64,000 nt of DNA from Sinotaia quadrata (GCA_028829895.1 CM054177.1:38966564-39030563); one strand, 5' to 3'; counted from the stretch's first letter, positions 49,761 to 60,190 are shown. Notes: generated by a model not told the origin, from the letters alone. Program-made: numbers and translations.

Positions 49761-51259
49761 ATAAAATAACGCAACAGGAAAATTCCAAAACATTTTTATT
49801 GGTGTATTAAATAATAACAACAAAATTCGGTTTTTACTTACATGTAGTAAGAATAGTAAATAATAGCCTTATTAGGACAACACATTTACTAATAACAATA
49901 ACAGGAGACATAATGAAAATATGTATTCAAATTTAAAATATGTGCAATAGACGCGCGTGGGAAGTGTGTATGCTTGTGTGTTACCCTTTCTCATTTTGTT
50001 GTTGTTATCTCTTCTAACATCTCTGAAATACTATGACAACTGTCACATCACTCAACCCGATAAATTCATAATGAATATTACGATGGATTTTTTTTACTCT
50101 TTAAAATGGGGGGCATGGCACTAACACATAACCAATATGCTGAACTGTTCGGGCTAAACAATTCAGATTTGCGCAACCCTCGCGACGGATTTTAGCCTTG
50201 CTTAGAGAACAAGGTAGAGGCTTCGACCCCCCCCCCCCCCCGACGGAGGGCGTTTGAGGGTGTACATCAAACTAGGTGCGACCTGTTTCACTCCCTTCCG
50301 CCAGCCCTCCTGCCCTCCACCTCAGACGCACCACGGGGCTGTGGGGCTGAGGGTGTGCGCCAAACTAGGTGCACCTGTTTCACCCCCTTCCACTAGCCCT
50401 CCACGACGAGAGGCTGTGGGGCTCCCCCATAAGCAGCCCAAGACTGAGAACATCGTGCAGATGAAAGGTTTATGCGGCTTTTGTGGTGATTAAGAACTAA
50501 CACACAAACATAAGACCGGCGAATGAATTTTAGTTGAGCAAGTTATTTATGTGGTGTAACCTCAGACAACAGAATTATTACTCAAGTTATGCATTATTGC
50601 AACAAACAACGATTAAAGAAAGAATTCTCCCCCCTTCCCCCCCCCCCCCCGTTATGAAATTTCCTGCTGGACACTATAGGACATAAACACGAACTTCTTT
50701 TGATTTCTCTAGGCGTGATGTCTTCATTTCAGTCAAGTTTCACTTATCAACTCGTTGCTTGTCATTCATTAGGTATTCATGCAAATATTGTACGTAATCA
50801 GCATATTTATGTTAAGAACTGACATGGACACGGAATTTATGTTTATATTATGTCGATTAAGTGATCTTGTCTGTTAAAATCGACGCATAATTTACTAATG
50901 TAACATTGATCACATTAGTTTTATATAATAATTCGATGTTTTACATTTACACAACAAAGCAATTGATTATTTTGTTTGTTTGTTTTGTTTTTGTTTAATT
51001 CTTTATTTTCAATGTCTGCCTGCTTTACTACTTATCGTCTTAGTCCAGTCCAGCTGAACCTAACTACAGTTCCTAGCATGGACATTTATACAATGTGCTT
51101 CATTTTCCCTTTCCGAATGTTTCATGATATGCTGAGATTTTAAAAACTGATGCATTCCCCGGTGAATCATTTAGATCTACATTCTTTCATAGTAGGCCTA
51201 TAACTATAAATGAATGTACAGATTTTAAAATTCAAATGAACACTCGAAAAGTCGAAGAT
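49761..51259. other. Intergenic stretch upstream of TRIP11
   Basis: No gene is supported. Poly-C runs at 50229-50241 and 50639-50650 are present. An approximately 90-bp-period duplication (50257-50310 and 50347-50400) shares CAAACTAGGTG and CCTGTTTCAC with CCCTTCC; the short open frame there is repeat-derived. Confidence 0.5.
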
Positions 51260-51560
51260 AATCAATGGCTGTATTACAATATAATCATTGGCTGTACTAC
51301 AGTATAATTGGCTGTACTAAAATATAACCATTGGCTGTACTACAGTATAATTGGCTGTACTAAAATATAATCATTGGCTGTACTACAGTATAATTGGCTG
51401 TACTACAGTATAATTGGCTGTACTAAAATATAATCATTGGCTGTACTACAGTATAATTGGTTGTATTAAAATATAATCATTGGCTGTACTACAGTTTAAT
51501 TGGTTGTATTAAAATATAATCATTGGCTGTACTACAGTATAATTGGCTGTACTACACTGA
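51260..51560. repeat. ATTGGCTGTACTA satellite, left arm
   Basis: Alternating modules AATATAATCATTGGCTGTAC and TACAGTATAATTGGCTGTAC repeat about seven times. The same family, slightly diverged, resumes at 53455 beyond the inserted elements. Confidence 0.85.
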
Positions 51561-51604
51561 TTTCTGTCAATTTTTATTCCTGTGAGTGTTTGTGTAGGTA
51601 GGGG

Positions 51605-51824
51605 CAGGACCATCTTAACAGCATTATAGGCCCACGGGCAAAGCAGTGCACCTACCTACTTATTTATTGACAGCAAGTCATAATATACATAGATTAACAT
51701 GGGGCCGCTATGCTCGTGAAGCCCCAGGCAAATACCCAGAGTACCCAAGCGGAAGGCACTGGATAGGGGCCACAGTGCAATGCTTTGCCCGTGGGCCTTT
51801 AATGCTGCTGTTAAGACGGCCCTG
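51605..51824. mobile_element. MITE with hAT-like CAG termini, copy 1
   Basis: Inverted termini pair CAGGACCATCTTAACAGC (51605 onward) with the reverse complement of GCTGTTAAGACGGCCCTG (ending 51824). Homology continues inward through GGCCCACGGGCAAAGCA. It carries no coding sequence. It interrupts the satellite, whose units resume at 51825 (TACTACAGCATAATCATT). A clear 8-bp target duplication was not found. The left flank contains a second fragment of the same family, so the insertion is composite. Confidence 0.6.
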
Positions 51825-51871
51825 GTACTACAGCATAATCATTCAAACATTTCCCATTCGAACATCCACCA

Positions 51872-51996
51872 GCGCGAAAGCGGCGGAAGCCGGAAGCGCC
51901 CCCTACACTACTACTACTATTACATTCGAAAATGCGCCATCAGTGAGTGGATGGATGGAGTGTAGGGGGCGCTTCCGGCTTCCGCCGCTTTCGCGC
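51872..51996. repeat. Perfect 37-bp inverted repeat (hairpin), GC-rich
   Basis: 51872-51908 and 51960-51996 are exact reverse complements of each other. Each arm reads GCGCGAAAGCGGCGGAAGCC and continues CGGAAGCGCCCCCTACAC. The loop is 51 nt. A near-identical third arm lies at 53416-53450. The 12-mer CCATCAGTGAGT occurs both in the loop (51937-51948) and just outside the right arm (51999-52010). Confidence 0.95.
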
Positions 51997-53450
51997 AACC
52001 ATCAGTGAGTCAAGACGCATCTACCTTTTATCCTTCGGATTACCAGGAAAAACAGCCAATGGAAAGACGAGTTACAAGAGCCTCAGCCAACTTCACTCCC
52101 TTGTCAGGGCAGGCAGAAGAAAAGAAGCAAGAGAAGGAAGATGACATTAGACTATAACCTAGATATCTACAAGCGAGAGCTGATAGTAGGGAAGACAGAA
52201 GATGGGAGAGAAAAAATAAAATCCGTAACATCTCTTGACTAACAATAAATTCCAGAGACTCAGAACTTCACCAGCTACTCTGGATAATCTTTGAAAATGT
52301 TGAAGACAAAGACCTCAATAAGAATAAGGACCGAGCCGCAGACCACGTGATATGAATAAGCAATGCTCTCCGGAGATATTATACTAGGCAAAAAAAAATA
52401 GAAACAACAAGACCAGAGAGGTGGAATCTAACTCCAACATCGTGTGAAAAAGTCCACCTAAAATAAAAGTCTACTCTACTCAGACCCCCGAAAAAGGAAA
52501 TAAGACAGGCTTTTTCACAAACTATAACTAAGGAGGCTGAGAAAAAGCCACATACCAACTACATCTACTGAAGAAAAGAAATTCAGACCACGTCGACCTC
52601 AACAAAAAAATAAAAATAAAAAGAAGAGAAAGAGCAGAAAGAAAAAAAAATGCCAAAACACAGACGAAAGAAAAAAATGTGCAAACAAAACTGGGACATG
52701 AAGGCAGACACCAACTGAAATCGAGGTCGCCCTTAATGAGTACGCAAGGGTGCATGAAGTCCCACTCTCTCACCCTTGCCAGAGACATCAACAAAAACAA
52801 CAGCAAAAACAGAAGTACATCCAACAACAGCAACACAGGGTGGACAGAAAAGATGGCACCAACCACAGCATGTAAGAAAACAGCAGCAGCAACAATAACA
52901 GCAACAACAACAGCCACAACAACGACCTCAACAACAACACCAAAGTAACCACCACCAACAGCGACAACAATGGCAGTACAGTGAGCAGCAGTATCCACAG
53001 TACGGATATTTTAACCACTCCATTGCGGACATGATCCAGCTGCTACTCGACTACCTTTACTGGCCACCGGCGCTCATCCCAACGGACACCGGGGACAATC
53101 ACGACATCAGTGACGACAAGATCACCAGTGAGGAGGGGTTGAACATCCCGGAATCACGTACAAACTAGGTGCAGACTTGGTGTATTACTAGCCTGGGGTC
53201 TGTAAAATACCACCTACCTACTTCAACGTCGGACGCGACAACAACAACATCCACCACAACTTTAACCCACGGAATACCGGGCTAGAGTCCGCCTTTGCGG
53301 GCCAGACATGTTTACAACGGACAAGTGCACATTGATACTGCAAGCAGCATTCATAAAAATACCACAACAAAGATAACGTAGCCGACAGGCCGAACCACCA
53401 CCACCCTTGTGCTAACGCAAAAGCGGCGGAAGCCGGAAGCGCCCCCTACA
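51961..53450. mobile_element. 1.49-kb element with ~35-bp terminal inverted repeats, unclassified
   Basis: The left end (TGTAGGGGGCGCTTCCGGCT..., 51961-51995) and right end (its reverse complement, 53416-53450) differ at a single position (TTTCGCG versus TTTTGCG). They bound an interior that is purine-rich, then CAA/CAG-rich, with no similarity to the flanks. The flanks on both sides are the same satellite family, which supports a discrete insertion. No target duplication is obvious and no transposase motif could be recognised. The interior reads as a broken coding region on the plus strand, with stops and frame changes. It might be a non-autonomous DNA transposon carrying captured sequence, or the relic of a small terminal-repeat genome. 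Neither can be settled from sequence alone. Confidence 0.55.
52899..53168 (+). pseudogene. Gln-rich open frame in the TIR element, unrecognised
   Basis: A stop-to-stop frame of 89 codons ends at TAG 53166-53168. The first half is almost entirely Gln with Pro, His and Arg. It then becomes complex, with QYPQYGYFNHSIADMIQLLL followed by an aromatic/Pro segment (DYLYWPPALIPTD) and an acidic C-terminus ending IPESRTN. The frame has no good start. Upstream, a different frame carries similar Gln-rich sequence (about 52740-52855), so the original protein probably extended leftward and has been broken by at least one frameshift and one TAA (52896-52898). No family is recognised. The opposite-strand 156-codon frame is the complement of this low-complexity tract and is rejected. 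Confidence 0.3.
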
Positions 53451-53454
53451 TTCC

Positions 53455-53845
53455 TACACGCATAATCATTGGCCATACTACAATACAAATGGTCATACTA
53501 CAATACAAATGGTCATATTACAATTTAATCATTGGCCATACTACAACACAAATGGTCATACTACAGTTTAATCATTGGTCATACTACAATACAAATGGTC
53601 TTACTACAATTTAATCATAGGCCGTGCTACAATACAAATGGTCTTACTACAGTTTAATCATAGGCCGCACTATAATACAAATGGTCATACTAAAATTTAA
53701 TCATTGGCCGTACTACAATACAAACAGTTTAATCATTGGCCGTACTACAATACAAATGGTCATACTACAATTTAATCATTGGCCGTACTCCAATACAAAT
53801 GGTCATATTACAAGTTTAATCATTGGCCGTACTACAATATAACCA
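53455..53845. repeat. ATTGGCCGTACTA satellite, right arm
   Basis: Units of the form TTTAATCATTGGCCGTACTA followed by CAATACAAATGGTCATACTA. Module order and core match the array at 51260-51560. Confidence 0.85.
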
Positions 53846-53859
53846 TTGGCATTCCTCCC

Positions 53860-54050
53860 CTTTTTACTATATCTGGCTGAACAAAAATGTAACTTGTTTC
53901 ATTCCTTCCATTGATACACTACCTCTTGCTGAACAAAAATATAACGTGTCATTCATTCCCTTGATACATTACCTCTTGCTGAACAAAAATATAACGTGTC
54001 ATTCCTTTCCTTGATACACTACCTCTGGCTGAACAAAAGTGTAACGTGTG
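53860..54050. repeat. ~50-bp tandem repeat, four copies
   Basis: Units share TTGATACACTACCTCTTGCT and GAACAAAAATATAACGTGTC. Confidence 0.85.
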
Positions 54051-54533
54051 TCATTTAGTATGCTAAATCAATGAAACTTTTAACTTGTTGATGCGCTTCT
54101 AGTGTCGTCAAGGCGACGATAGACTCGTACACTGAGGTTTTGTAAGTTCTCAATACTTTTTCAAATGTTTCCTGCGTCATAGTGTTTAAATAAAAAAATA
54201 TTTTAATATAGGAACTATGCATAGATAAACCATGTGTTAGTGTCGATCCACTGGAATCAACTTTGAAAGTCCACTCTCTGAAGTTAAAATCTTTTTTTAA
54301 ATCAACTTTTTCTTTTCTTTTTAGTCACCAAAAATAACACTCATTTCTGTGCCATTGTTTAATCAAACAGTACAATTTTTTAAAATCCATTCTAATTTAA
54401 TGCATTCTCTTTATGAATAAATTCATGTCATTTGCAATAGGATTCTTAATTTTGGTTTCTATAGTTATAGATTTGTTGTCATATTATCATTACTAATATA
54501 GTGATATATCTACATCAAACACGGAGGTGGGGA

Positions 54534-54676
54534 CAGTGCCGTCTTAACGGAGGGGCAGTTGCCCGGGGGACCTATGCTATTCTATTTATGTTTTGATTAG
54601 CTGTCATTTTATATTCTTGTGAATGGTTGTGTAGGTAGGGGCCCCAATGGGCATATAATGCTGTTAAGACGCCCTG
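54534..54676. mobile_element. 143-bp MITE with hAT-like CAG termini, copy 2
   Basis: It begins CAGTGCCGTCTTAACGG and ends GCTGTTAAGACGCCCTG, giving inverted CAG...GTCTTAAC termini shared with the element at 51605. The flanking octamers GGTGGGGA (54526-54533) and AGTTGGGA (54677-54684) agree at six of eight positions, consistent with an old 8-bp hAT-type target duplication. It has no coding capacity. Confidence 0.6.
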
Positions 54677-55369
54677 AGTTGGGAAGCAAAAAAAAAGACA
54701 AAAGGTTTAAATGCGTTAGGAAGGAAGTTGTGGAAGTTTTCTGAAACACCACCCCGTCTGTGTGATGTAAGTACCAAACTTGAATCTTGCTTGGACATGT
54801 TAATTAATTGAAAATACTTGTGTAAACATTTTTTCTATTGTACTATTTCAATGTTTTTCTACGTTTTATGAATCTGTTTGACAAGATTTGTGAGACGATA
54901 CCCCTTTCTTGGTTCTGGTTTGGTTTAAACACTTCTCCTTTATTGTACAGTTTCCTAACGCGAAATTGCTCTGTTTAAAGATAAGTTTTCCATTTAATTA
55001 TTTTGAATTCATATTATTGCTTTCTTTAAAATACTAATTGCCATGCCCTAGTATCCATCTGCTTCCTAATCTGGTTTAAGAAAACTTGCCGTTGGTAAGA
55101 AATGAATGGGTGACAGACACAGACAATGTTGGTTTTGCATGCTGGGTACTGAATGGCTCCCTAATCTGGCCCACAAGTGTGCATTCACCACAATTAACAT
55201 CACTTAGGTATTACACACATTACAAAATGATAATACATAAATGTGAGATTATAAGAATTTAACGACGAGATGAGAAAAAGTAAAATAAGAAAATTTATAG
55301 AAAAACAATAATAAAATTGAATAAAAGAAAAGAAATGCATTGCCATAATATAAATGTGCTAACTTCGCT
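54677..55369. other. Intergenic, no gene seen
   Basis: AT-rich sequence without a recognised element or exon. Confidence 0.5.
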
Positions 55370-55529
55370 TGCAGTGAGGGAGAGATAGAGAGAATACAAT
55401 ACTCTCTGATATAAATGTGTTAGAGAGAATACAATGCTCTGGTATAAATGTGTTAGAGAGAATACAATGCTCTGATATAAATGTGTTAGAGAGAATACAA
55501 TGCTCTGATATAAAAGTGGTAAGTTCACT

Positions 55530-55606
<77 letters not shown>

Positions 55607-55663
55607 CATTACTATGATATAAATTTGCTAACTTTGCTTGAAGTGTGTAAGATAACTTCGCTC

Positions 55664-55734
<71 letters not shown>

Positions 55735-55983
55735 AATGATATAAATGTAATAACATCTCTTGCAGTGAGAGAGTGATAGAATGAAATGCAATTAAATCAA
55801 TTTATAAATTTCGTTTGCAGAGAGAATGAGAGAGCGATAGAGAGAATGGAATGCTATGATATAAAAGATCTTGTACTAACTTCGTTTGCAGTAAGAGAGA
55901 AAGAATTCAGTGCTTTGATATATATGATCTTACTTTGCTTGCAGTGAGAGAGAATGCAATGCAATGAAGCTTGCAGTGAGAAG

Positions 55984-56037
<54 letters not shown>

Positions 56038-56040
56038 CAA
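55370..56040. repeat. GA microsatellites embedded in a ~32-bp minisatellite
   Basis: Units of GAGAGAATACAATGCTCTGA plus TATAAATGTGTTA alternate with long (GA)n expansions at 55531-55603, 55669-55730 and 55988-56035. The microsatellites seem to have expanded from the GAGA start of each unit. Confidence 0.85.
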
Positions 56041-56084
56041 TGATATAATATAAATGTGCTGACATCGCTTGCAATGTTGTGGTC

Positions 56085-57087
56085 AGGAGGAGGGTGTAAG
56101 AGCTTGATGGTGTCTGACTTGTGGAGCAGTCGTTGTCTTTTGGAGCAGTGGCTAGCTGAGGAGGAGTATTGGAGGATTTGTTAGGTAAAGCATGCCTCTT
56201 ATTGTGGGAGGGAGTGTTGATTGTGAGTCAGCGATGTTGAGCAGAGTGAGAGAAAAAAAGTGGGGGTCAATGAGTAAGGTGTGGTCAAATAAGAATTTTT
56301 TTTGTTGAGTAATTAATGGTTGAGTTTGTGTGTGAATAAATGTTTCTTAGTAGGAAGGGTTGTAAGTGTTTAAAAGTGTATTTGTGTAAGGGGGTGTAGG
56401 GGTTATTAAAGTATGAGGTGAAGACATTTTTAAAATTTAAAGTAGGTGGAGTGTGTTGGTTTGTACAAGGAAGTGAATGAGAGCTGTATGTACAAAATAC
56501 GCGTGTCATTTGGGTGGGGAGAGTAAGGTTTGTAATGTGAATGGTAGCTGTCTTTGCTTGATTGTGTTTATTAATGTGTTCCTATGTGTTTGGTGAGTGA
56601 AGCAGTCTATTAAGAAGTGGTGGTGGTGTCTGTTTTGCAGTGGATATAGGGGTGTGGGTTGATTGTTTAGTCGGTGTGTGTAGCGGGTGGAGTTAAGTCT
56701 TAATCTATTGAGTGCTTATTCATAAGTTGTGTGTTTGGTTTTGAAAGATGAAGGGGGAGGGTGTACGTTTGAAGTGAGGGGTTATCAGTGATATTATTTC
56801 AGATTTGTGAACTGGGGAGTTAAGTTGTTTTCTTCTGGTTGTTCCATATTTTGTTCCTTTGTCAGCTTGTCCATTGCCGGTTATGTTGTAGTGGTTGTTA
56901 CCCATATAATGTTTATAATCTGTAGTTTTTGGAGAAGGTTGTGTATTTATTGGTGATGTAGTTCCTGGAAGAGTTGGATGGGTTATTTATGCAGTTAAGA
57001 CAAGACAGCGAGTCTATCAGTATGAGAATATTATTAATGCGCTCCTTTGTTGTATTAGTGTTTTTATAAGCCTGCGAGTCAAGGACA
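56085..57087 (-). pseudogene. Non-LTR retrotransposon fragment (RNase H region, 3' end of ORF2)
   Basis: The minus strand shows a decayed RNase H domain. LILIDSLSCLNCINNPSNSS (about 57040-56975) carries the Asp-Ser-Leu/Ala motif, and ITGNGQADKGTKYG (about 56865-56820) is the Gly-Asn-x-x-Ala-Asp motif that ends the domain. The following KSEIISLITPHFKRT is typical of the C-terminal region of I-like elements with RNase H. The strand then continues as Thr/Pro/His-rich, repeatedly interrupted sequence to about 56085. The reverse transcriptase and endonuclease domains are missing and several stops are present, so it is a 5'-truncated or deleted dead copy. The clade within RNase H-bearing LINEs is not resolved. 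Confidence 0.65.
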
Positions 57088-57300
57088 CACACAGTGAATC
57101 TCAAAAGGAGGATACAAGCTACTGAAAGGAGATGTTTTCGAAGGTTGCTTGGCATTTCGTATAGAGATCATGTCACGAATGAGGAAATGGGAAACAAAAT
57201 TAGGCAAGCCATTGGGCCCTATGAAGAGCTATTGGCCATTGTGAAAAAATGCAAAATGAAATAGTATGGGCATGTCACACGGTCAACACATTACTAAGGA
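57088..57300 (+). pseudogene. Second non-LTR retrotransposon fragment (C-terminal tail)
   Basis: The plus strand reads KRRIQATERRCFRRLLGISY, then RDHVTNEEMGNKIRQAIGPY, then KKCKMK, a TAG stop, and YGHVTRS. This is the well-known tail found after the reverse transcriptase domain of RTE/CR1-type elements in many invertebrates. The stop replaces the conserved Trp before Tyr-Gly-His-Val. The fragment abuts the oppositely oriented RNase H fragment on its left and the 38-bp minisatellite on its right. It is too short to act on its own. Confidence 0.8.
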
Positions 57301-57306
57301 CGACGT

Positions 57307-57745
57307 GCAAGTGAAACACATCACTAAAGTACTGTTTATCTGATGCAAGTGAAACACATCACTAAAGTACTGTTTATCTGATGCAAGTGAAACACATCAC
57401 TAAAGTACTGTTTATCTGATGCAAGTGAAACACATCACTAAAGTACTGTTTATCTGATGCAAGTGAAACACATCACTAAAGTACTGTTTATTTGATGCAA
57501 GTGAAACACATCACTAAAGTACTGTTTATTTGATGCAAGTGAAACACATCACTAAAGTACTGTTTATTTCATGCAGGTGAAACACATCACTAAAGTACTG
57601 TTTATCTGATGCAAGTGAAACACATCACTAAAGTACTGTTTATTTGATGCAAGTGAAACACATCACTAAAGTACTGTTTATTTGATGCAAGTGAAACACA
57701 TCACTAAAGTACTGTTTATTTGATGCAAGTGAAACACATCAGAAA
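57307..57745. repeat. 38-bp minisatellite, about 11 units
   Basis: Nearly identical units of GCAAGTGAAACACATCACTA plus AAGTACTGTTTATCTGAT. Adjacent units have no spacers. The first unit begins at the end of the retrotransposon fragment, so the array may have been seeded at that junction. Confidence 0.95.
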
Positions 57746-57899
57746 GTAGTGTTTATCTAATAATCGTGATAAGTAGTGTTTATCAGATGTCACTGAAATG
57801 CTTCCCTAAAGTAGAATTCATCTGACATGTACATAAAATAACATCACTAGTGTTGATCTAATGTGCGTAACTGAAACAAACAAATAAACAATCACACAC

Positions 57900-58344
57900 G
57901 CAATACAATGCTATGACATTAGAAATGTACTAATTTTGGTTGCAGTGAGATAGAGAGAGAGAGCGGGTTGAGAGAGAATGCAATTCTTTGATATGAACAA
58001 TCTTACTTCGATTCCAGTGAGCGAAAGTCAGAGAGGGAGAGAGAAAGCATGCAATATTATGATATAAATGTGCTTTCTTTCAGTGGGAGAGAGTGAGTGA
58101 GAGAGATTGATTGCTATTATATAAATGTATTAATTTCACTGGAAGTGAGAGAGAGATTTCAATTCTATTATATAATTGTGCTAACTTCACTTGCAGTGAG
58201 CGAGAGACAGACAGATAGAAAGCAATGTGTGATATAAACATGATAACTTTCTTGCAGTGGGGGAGAGAGACAGAGACGGAGGGAGGGAGAGACGGAGGGA
58301 GAGAGAATGCAATGCTCTGATATACATGTGCTAATTTCGCATGC

Positions 58345-58384
<40 letters not shown>

Positions 58385-58470
58385 ATTCTATTATTTAATT
58401 GTGCTAACTTCGATTACAGTATGTGTGAGAGATAGAGAGACAGAGAGAGAATGAAAGGTTATGATGTAAA
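57900..58470. repeat. GA-rich minisatellite, second block
   Basis: Same family as 55370-56040: GA tracts followed by ATGCAATGCTCTGATATAAA and GTGCTAACTTCGCTTGCAGT. Units are about 60 bp with a variable GA length. Confidence 0.85.
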
Positions 58471-58688
58471 TATGCTAACTTCGCTACATGTCATTAGAAA
58501 CATTTTAAACATTTTTTTCTCTTATTTTTATTTTCTTTGATTGTTATATAAAGTTTCTTGTTAAATTTTCATTAGTGTTGTGTCAATTTCATTATCATAT
58601 AATATGATTTTTATAAGTGTCATCATCACGTCTATTTAACGTTTGTCTTGTCTTTGTCTTATCTGTCTGTCCCTATCTGTCTGTCTCT

Positions 58689-58805
58689 ATGAGGAATTGT
58701 TTCCTCTGTGGGCTCATACAAGTTACCGGAAGTGACGTCCTCAATTGTTGTCCCGTCATAGATATTTGTATTTATGGGAGGTGCCAATTTGGAACAATTG
58801 TGTAA
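58689..58805 (+). other. Short Cys-rich open frame, candidate exon
   Basis: The frame encodes MRNCFLCGLIQVTGSDVLNC, then CPVIDICIYGRCQFGTIV and a TAA. Six cysteines in 38 residues (C-x2-C-x14-CC-x5-C-x4-C) look like a small secreted disulfide peptide or the last exon of one. The upstream sequence is a CTGT/CTTTG pyrimidine-rich tract which could serve as a polypyrimidine tract, with an AG at 58692-58693, but it could also be just a microsatellite. The longer hydrophobic leader read from 58617 lacks an ATG. No family is recognised, and chance is a serious possibility. Confidence 0.2.
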
Positions 58806-59484
58806 TGTGATTAGAAGAGGTACATTGGTCCAGCATCTAAATAAGAAAGACAGTGACTTTCTGCAAACTGCAAGATTGTGAACAAATGCTAGTGACAGAT
58901 GGTCATCATTGAAAAGGTTATGTGCATGACTATAATTATTTCTCTAAAACTCCACTCTTATTTCTGTGATGAATTATACCTATGAATTTGATTAGATATA
59001 TATGCTAATTTGACCGCTGATGTCTCTGCTAGGATAAACTGAATGATTGTCTAGGGTTAATCAAACATTGTTGTGAAGTTATGTAAATATCATGCTCTTT
59101 TGATTATATTCATATGTTGTATATTTGATTGTTGATTTAGTAGATTTATTGTTAAACGTATTGACCTTCTTACACATATTCATAATCTTATGTTGGAGGG
59201 ATATTGGGTGGATGGGGACTCACTAAATATAGATTAAAAGGCGGACTTATCTTCTCCTTTAGTAAGTTTCCACCTATTATGTGACGGTAAATGTTCGTCT
59301 TTAATGTTGTAGAAGAGAGAAAGCGTTTGCATCGCCTGTATGTCCCCAAGTGGAGAATTATTAATAGCATAAATTAAGATTCTCAGCATTTGTAATTAGT
59401 TATGGATGATTAAATAATAATAATAATCATTACCAATAACTAGGGTGGCGTAGTGTCACACTATATACTAAATTCGCCTGCAGT
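58806..59484. other. Intergenic, no gene seen
   Basis: AT-rich sequence without recognisable features, ending at a short TAA/ATA run near 59410-59430. Confidence 0.5.

Positions 59485-59569
<85 letters not shown>
59485..59569. repeat. GT then GA microsatellite
   Basis: A (GT)n tract at 59485-59518 is joined directly to a (GA)n tract at 59519-59568. Confidence 0.95.
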
Positions 59570-59570
<1 letters not shown>

Positions 59571-59734
59571 CGCAATCTACGAAGCTACTTTGTTTACATT
59601 GCATCATACGTGGACATAAAATATGCAGTTACATGTGCACACCTAAAAGACTACAATATCCCTATAGCTAAAATAAAATTAGTTACAACATACATTAAAA
59701 TAGATTACGATGATAAAAGCCCAAAAGCATCACT

Positions 59735-59900
59735 TATCTCTGAAAGCCAATAAAGCATCATGTGCCTCTGAAAGCCAATAAGATATCATTTACCTCCGAA
59801 AACCAATAAAGCATCACTTGCCTCCGAAAGTCAATAAAGCATCAAGTGCCTTCGAAAAGTCAATAGTCCAATATGCCATTGAAAGCCAATAACACATCTT
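59735..59900. repeat. ~31-bp minisatellite
   Basis: About five units of CCTCYGAAAGCCAATAAAGC plus ATCACTTG with drift. Confidence 0.8.
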
Positions 59901-60029
59901 CTTTACCTACGAATGGAAGACTGTCTACCTTTTGTTTTTAGTTTCCTTCATTAATTATTAGCATTTAATCAATTAACCGCATGTTTAATTTTCAAAATGT
60001 GTTTCATCTATTGTCTTACAAACGTTCCT

Positions 60030-60190
60030 GTATTTCTTTTGACCTGTGTGCAGGCTAGTTTTCTTACGTGTATTATTGATGATCTGTGTGCAGGATATGT
60101 TTTCACGTATATTATTAATGACCTAAGTGAGGCTATGTTTTGTCGGTATATTTTTATGACCTATGTGCAGAATATTTCTGTGTATATCCC
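60030..60190. repeat. ~56-bp tandem repeat, three to four copies
   Basis: Units share GACCTGTGTGCAGG, GTTTTC and ACGTATATTATTAATGA. The 76-codon open frame follows the repeat. Confidence 0.75.

Noticed and set aside
52528..52998. 156-codon minus-strand open frame rich in Val, Leu, Phe and Ala
   Set aside because: It is the complement of the CAA/CAG- and GAA-rich plus strand. Low-complexity DNA without stops in that frame explains it; no domain is visible.
51872..53450. Calling the TIR element an endogenous parvovirus-like or other viral insertion
   Set aside because: Hairpin-like ends are suggestive, but no replicase, helicase or capsid motif is visible in any frame, so a viral origin is not supported from the sequence.
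57307..57745. Regular ~38-bp repeats that could be mistaken for a CRISPR array
   Set aside because: Units are contiguous with no unique spacers, and the context is animal nuclear DNA. It is a minisatellite.
58617..58688. Signal-peptide-like leader upstream of the Cys-rich frame
   Set aside because: It starts at GTG, not ATG, and is largely a CTGT/CTTTG simple repeat, so the apparent hydrophobic leader is not evidence of secretion.
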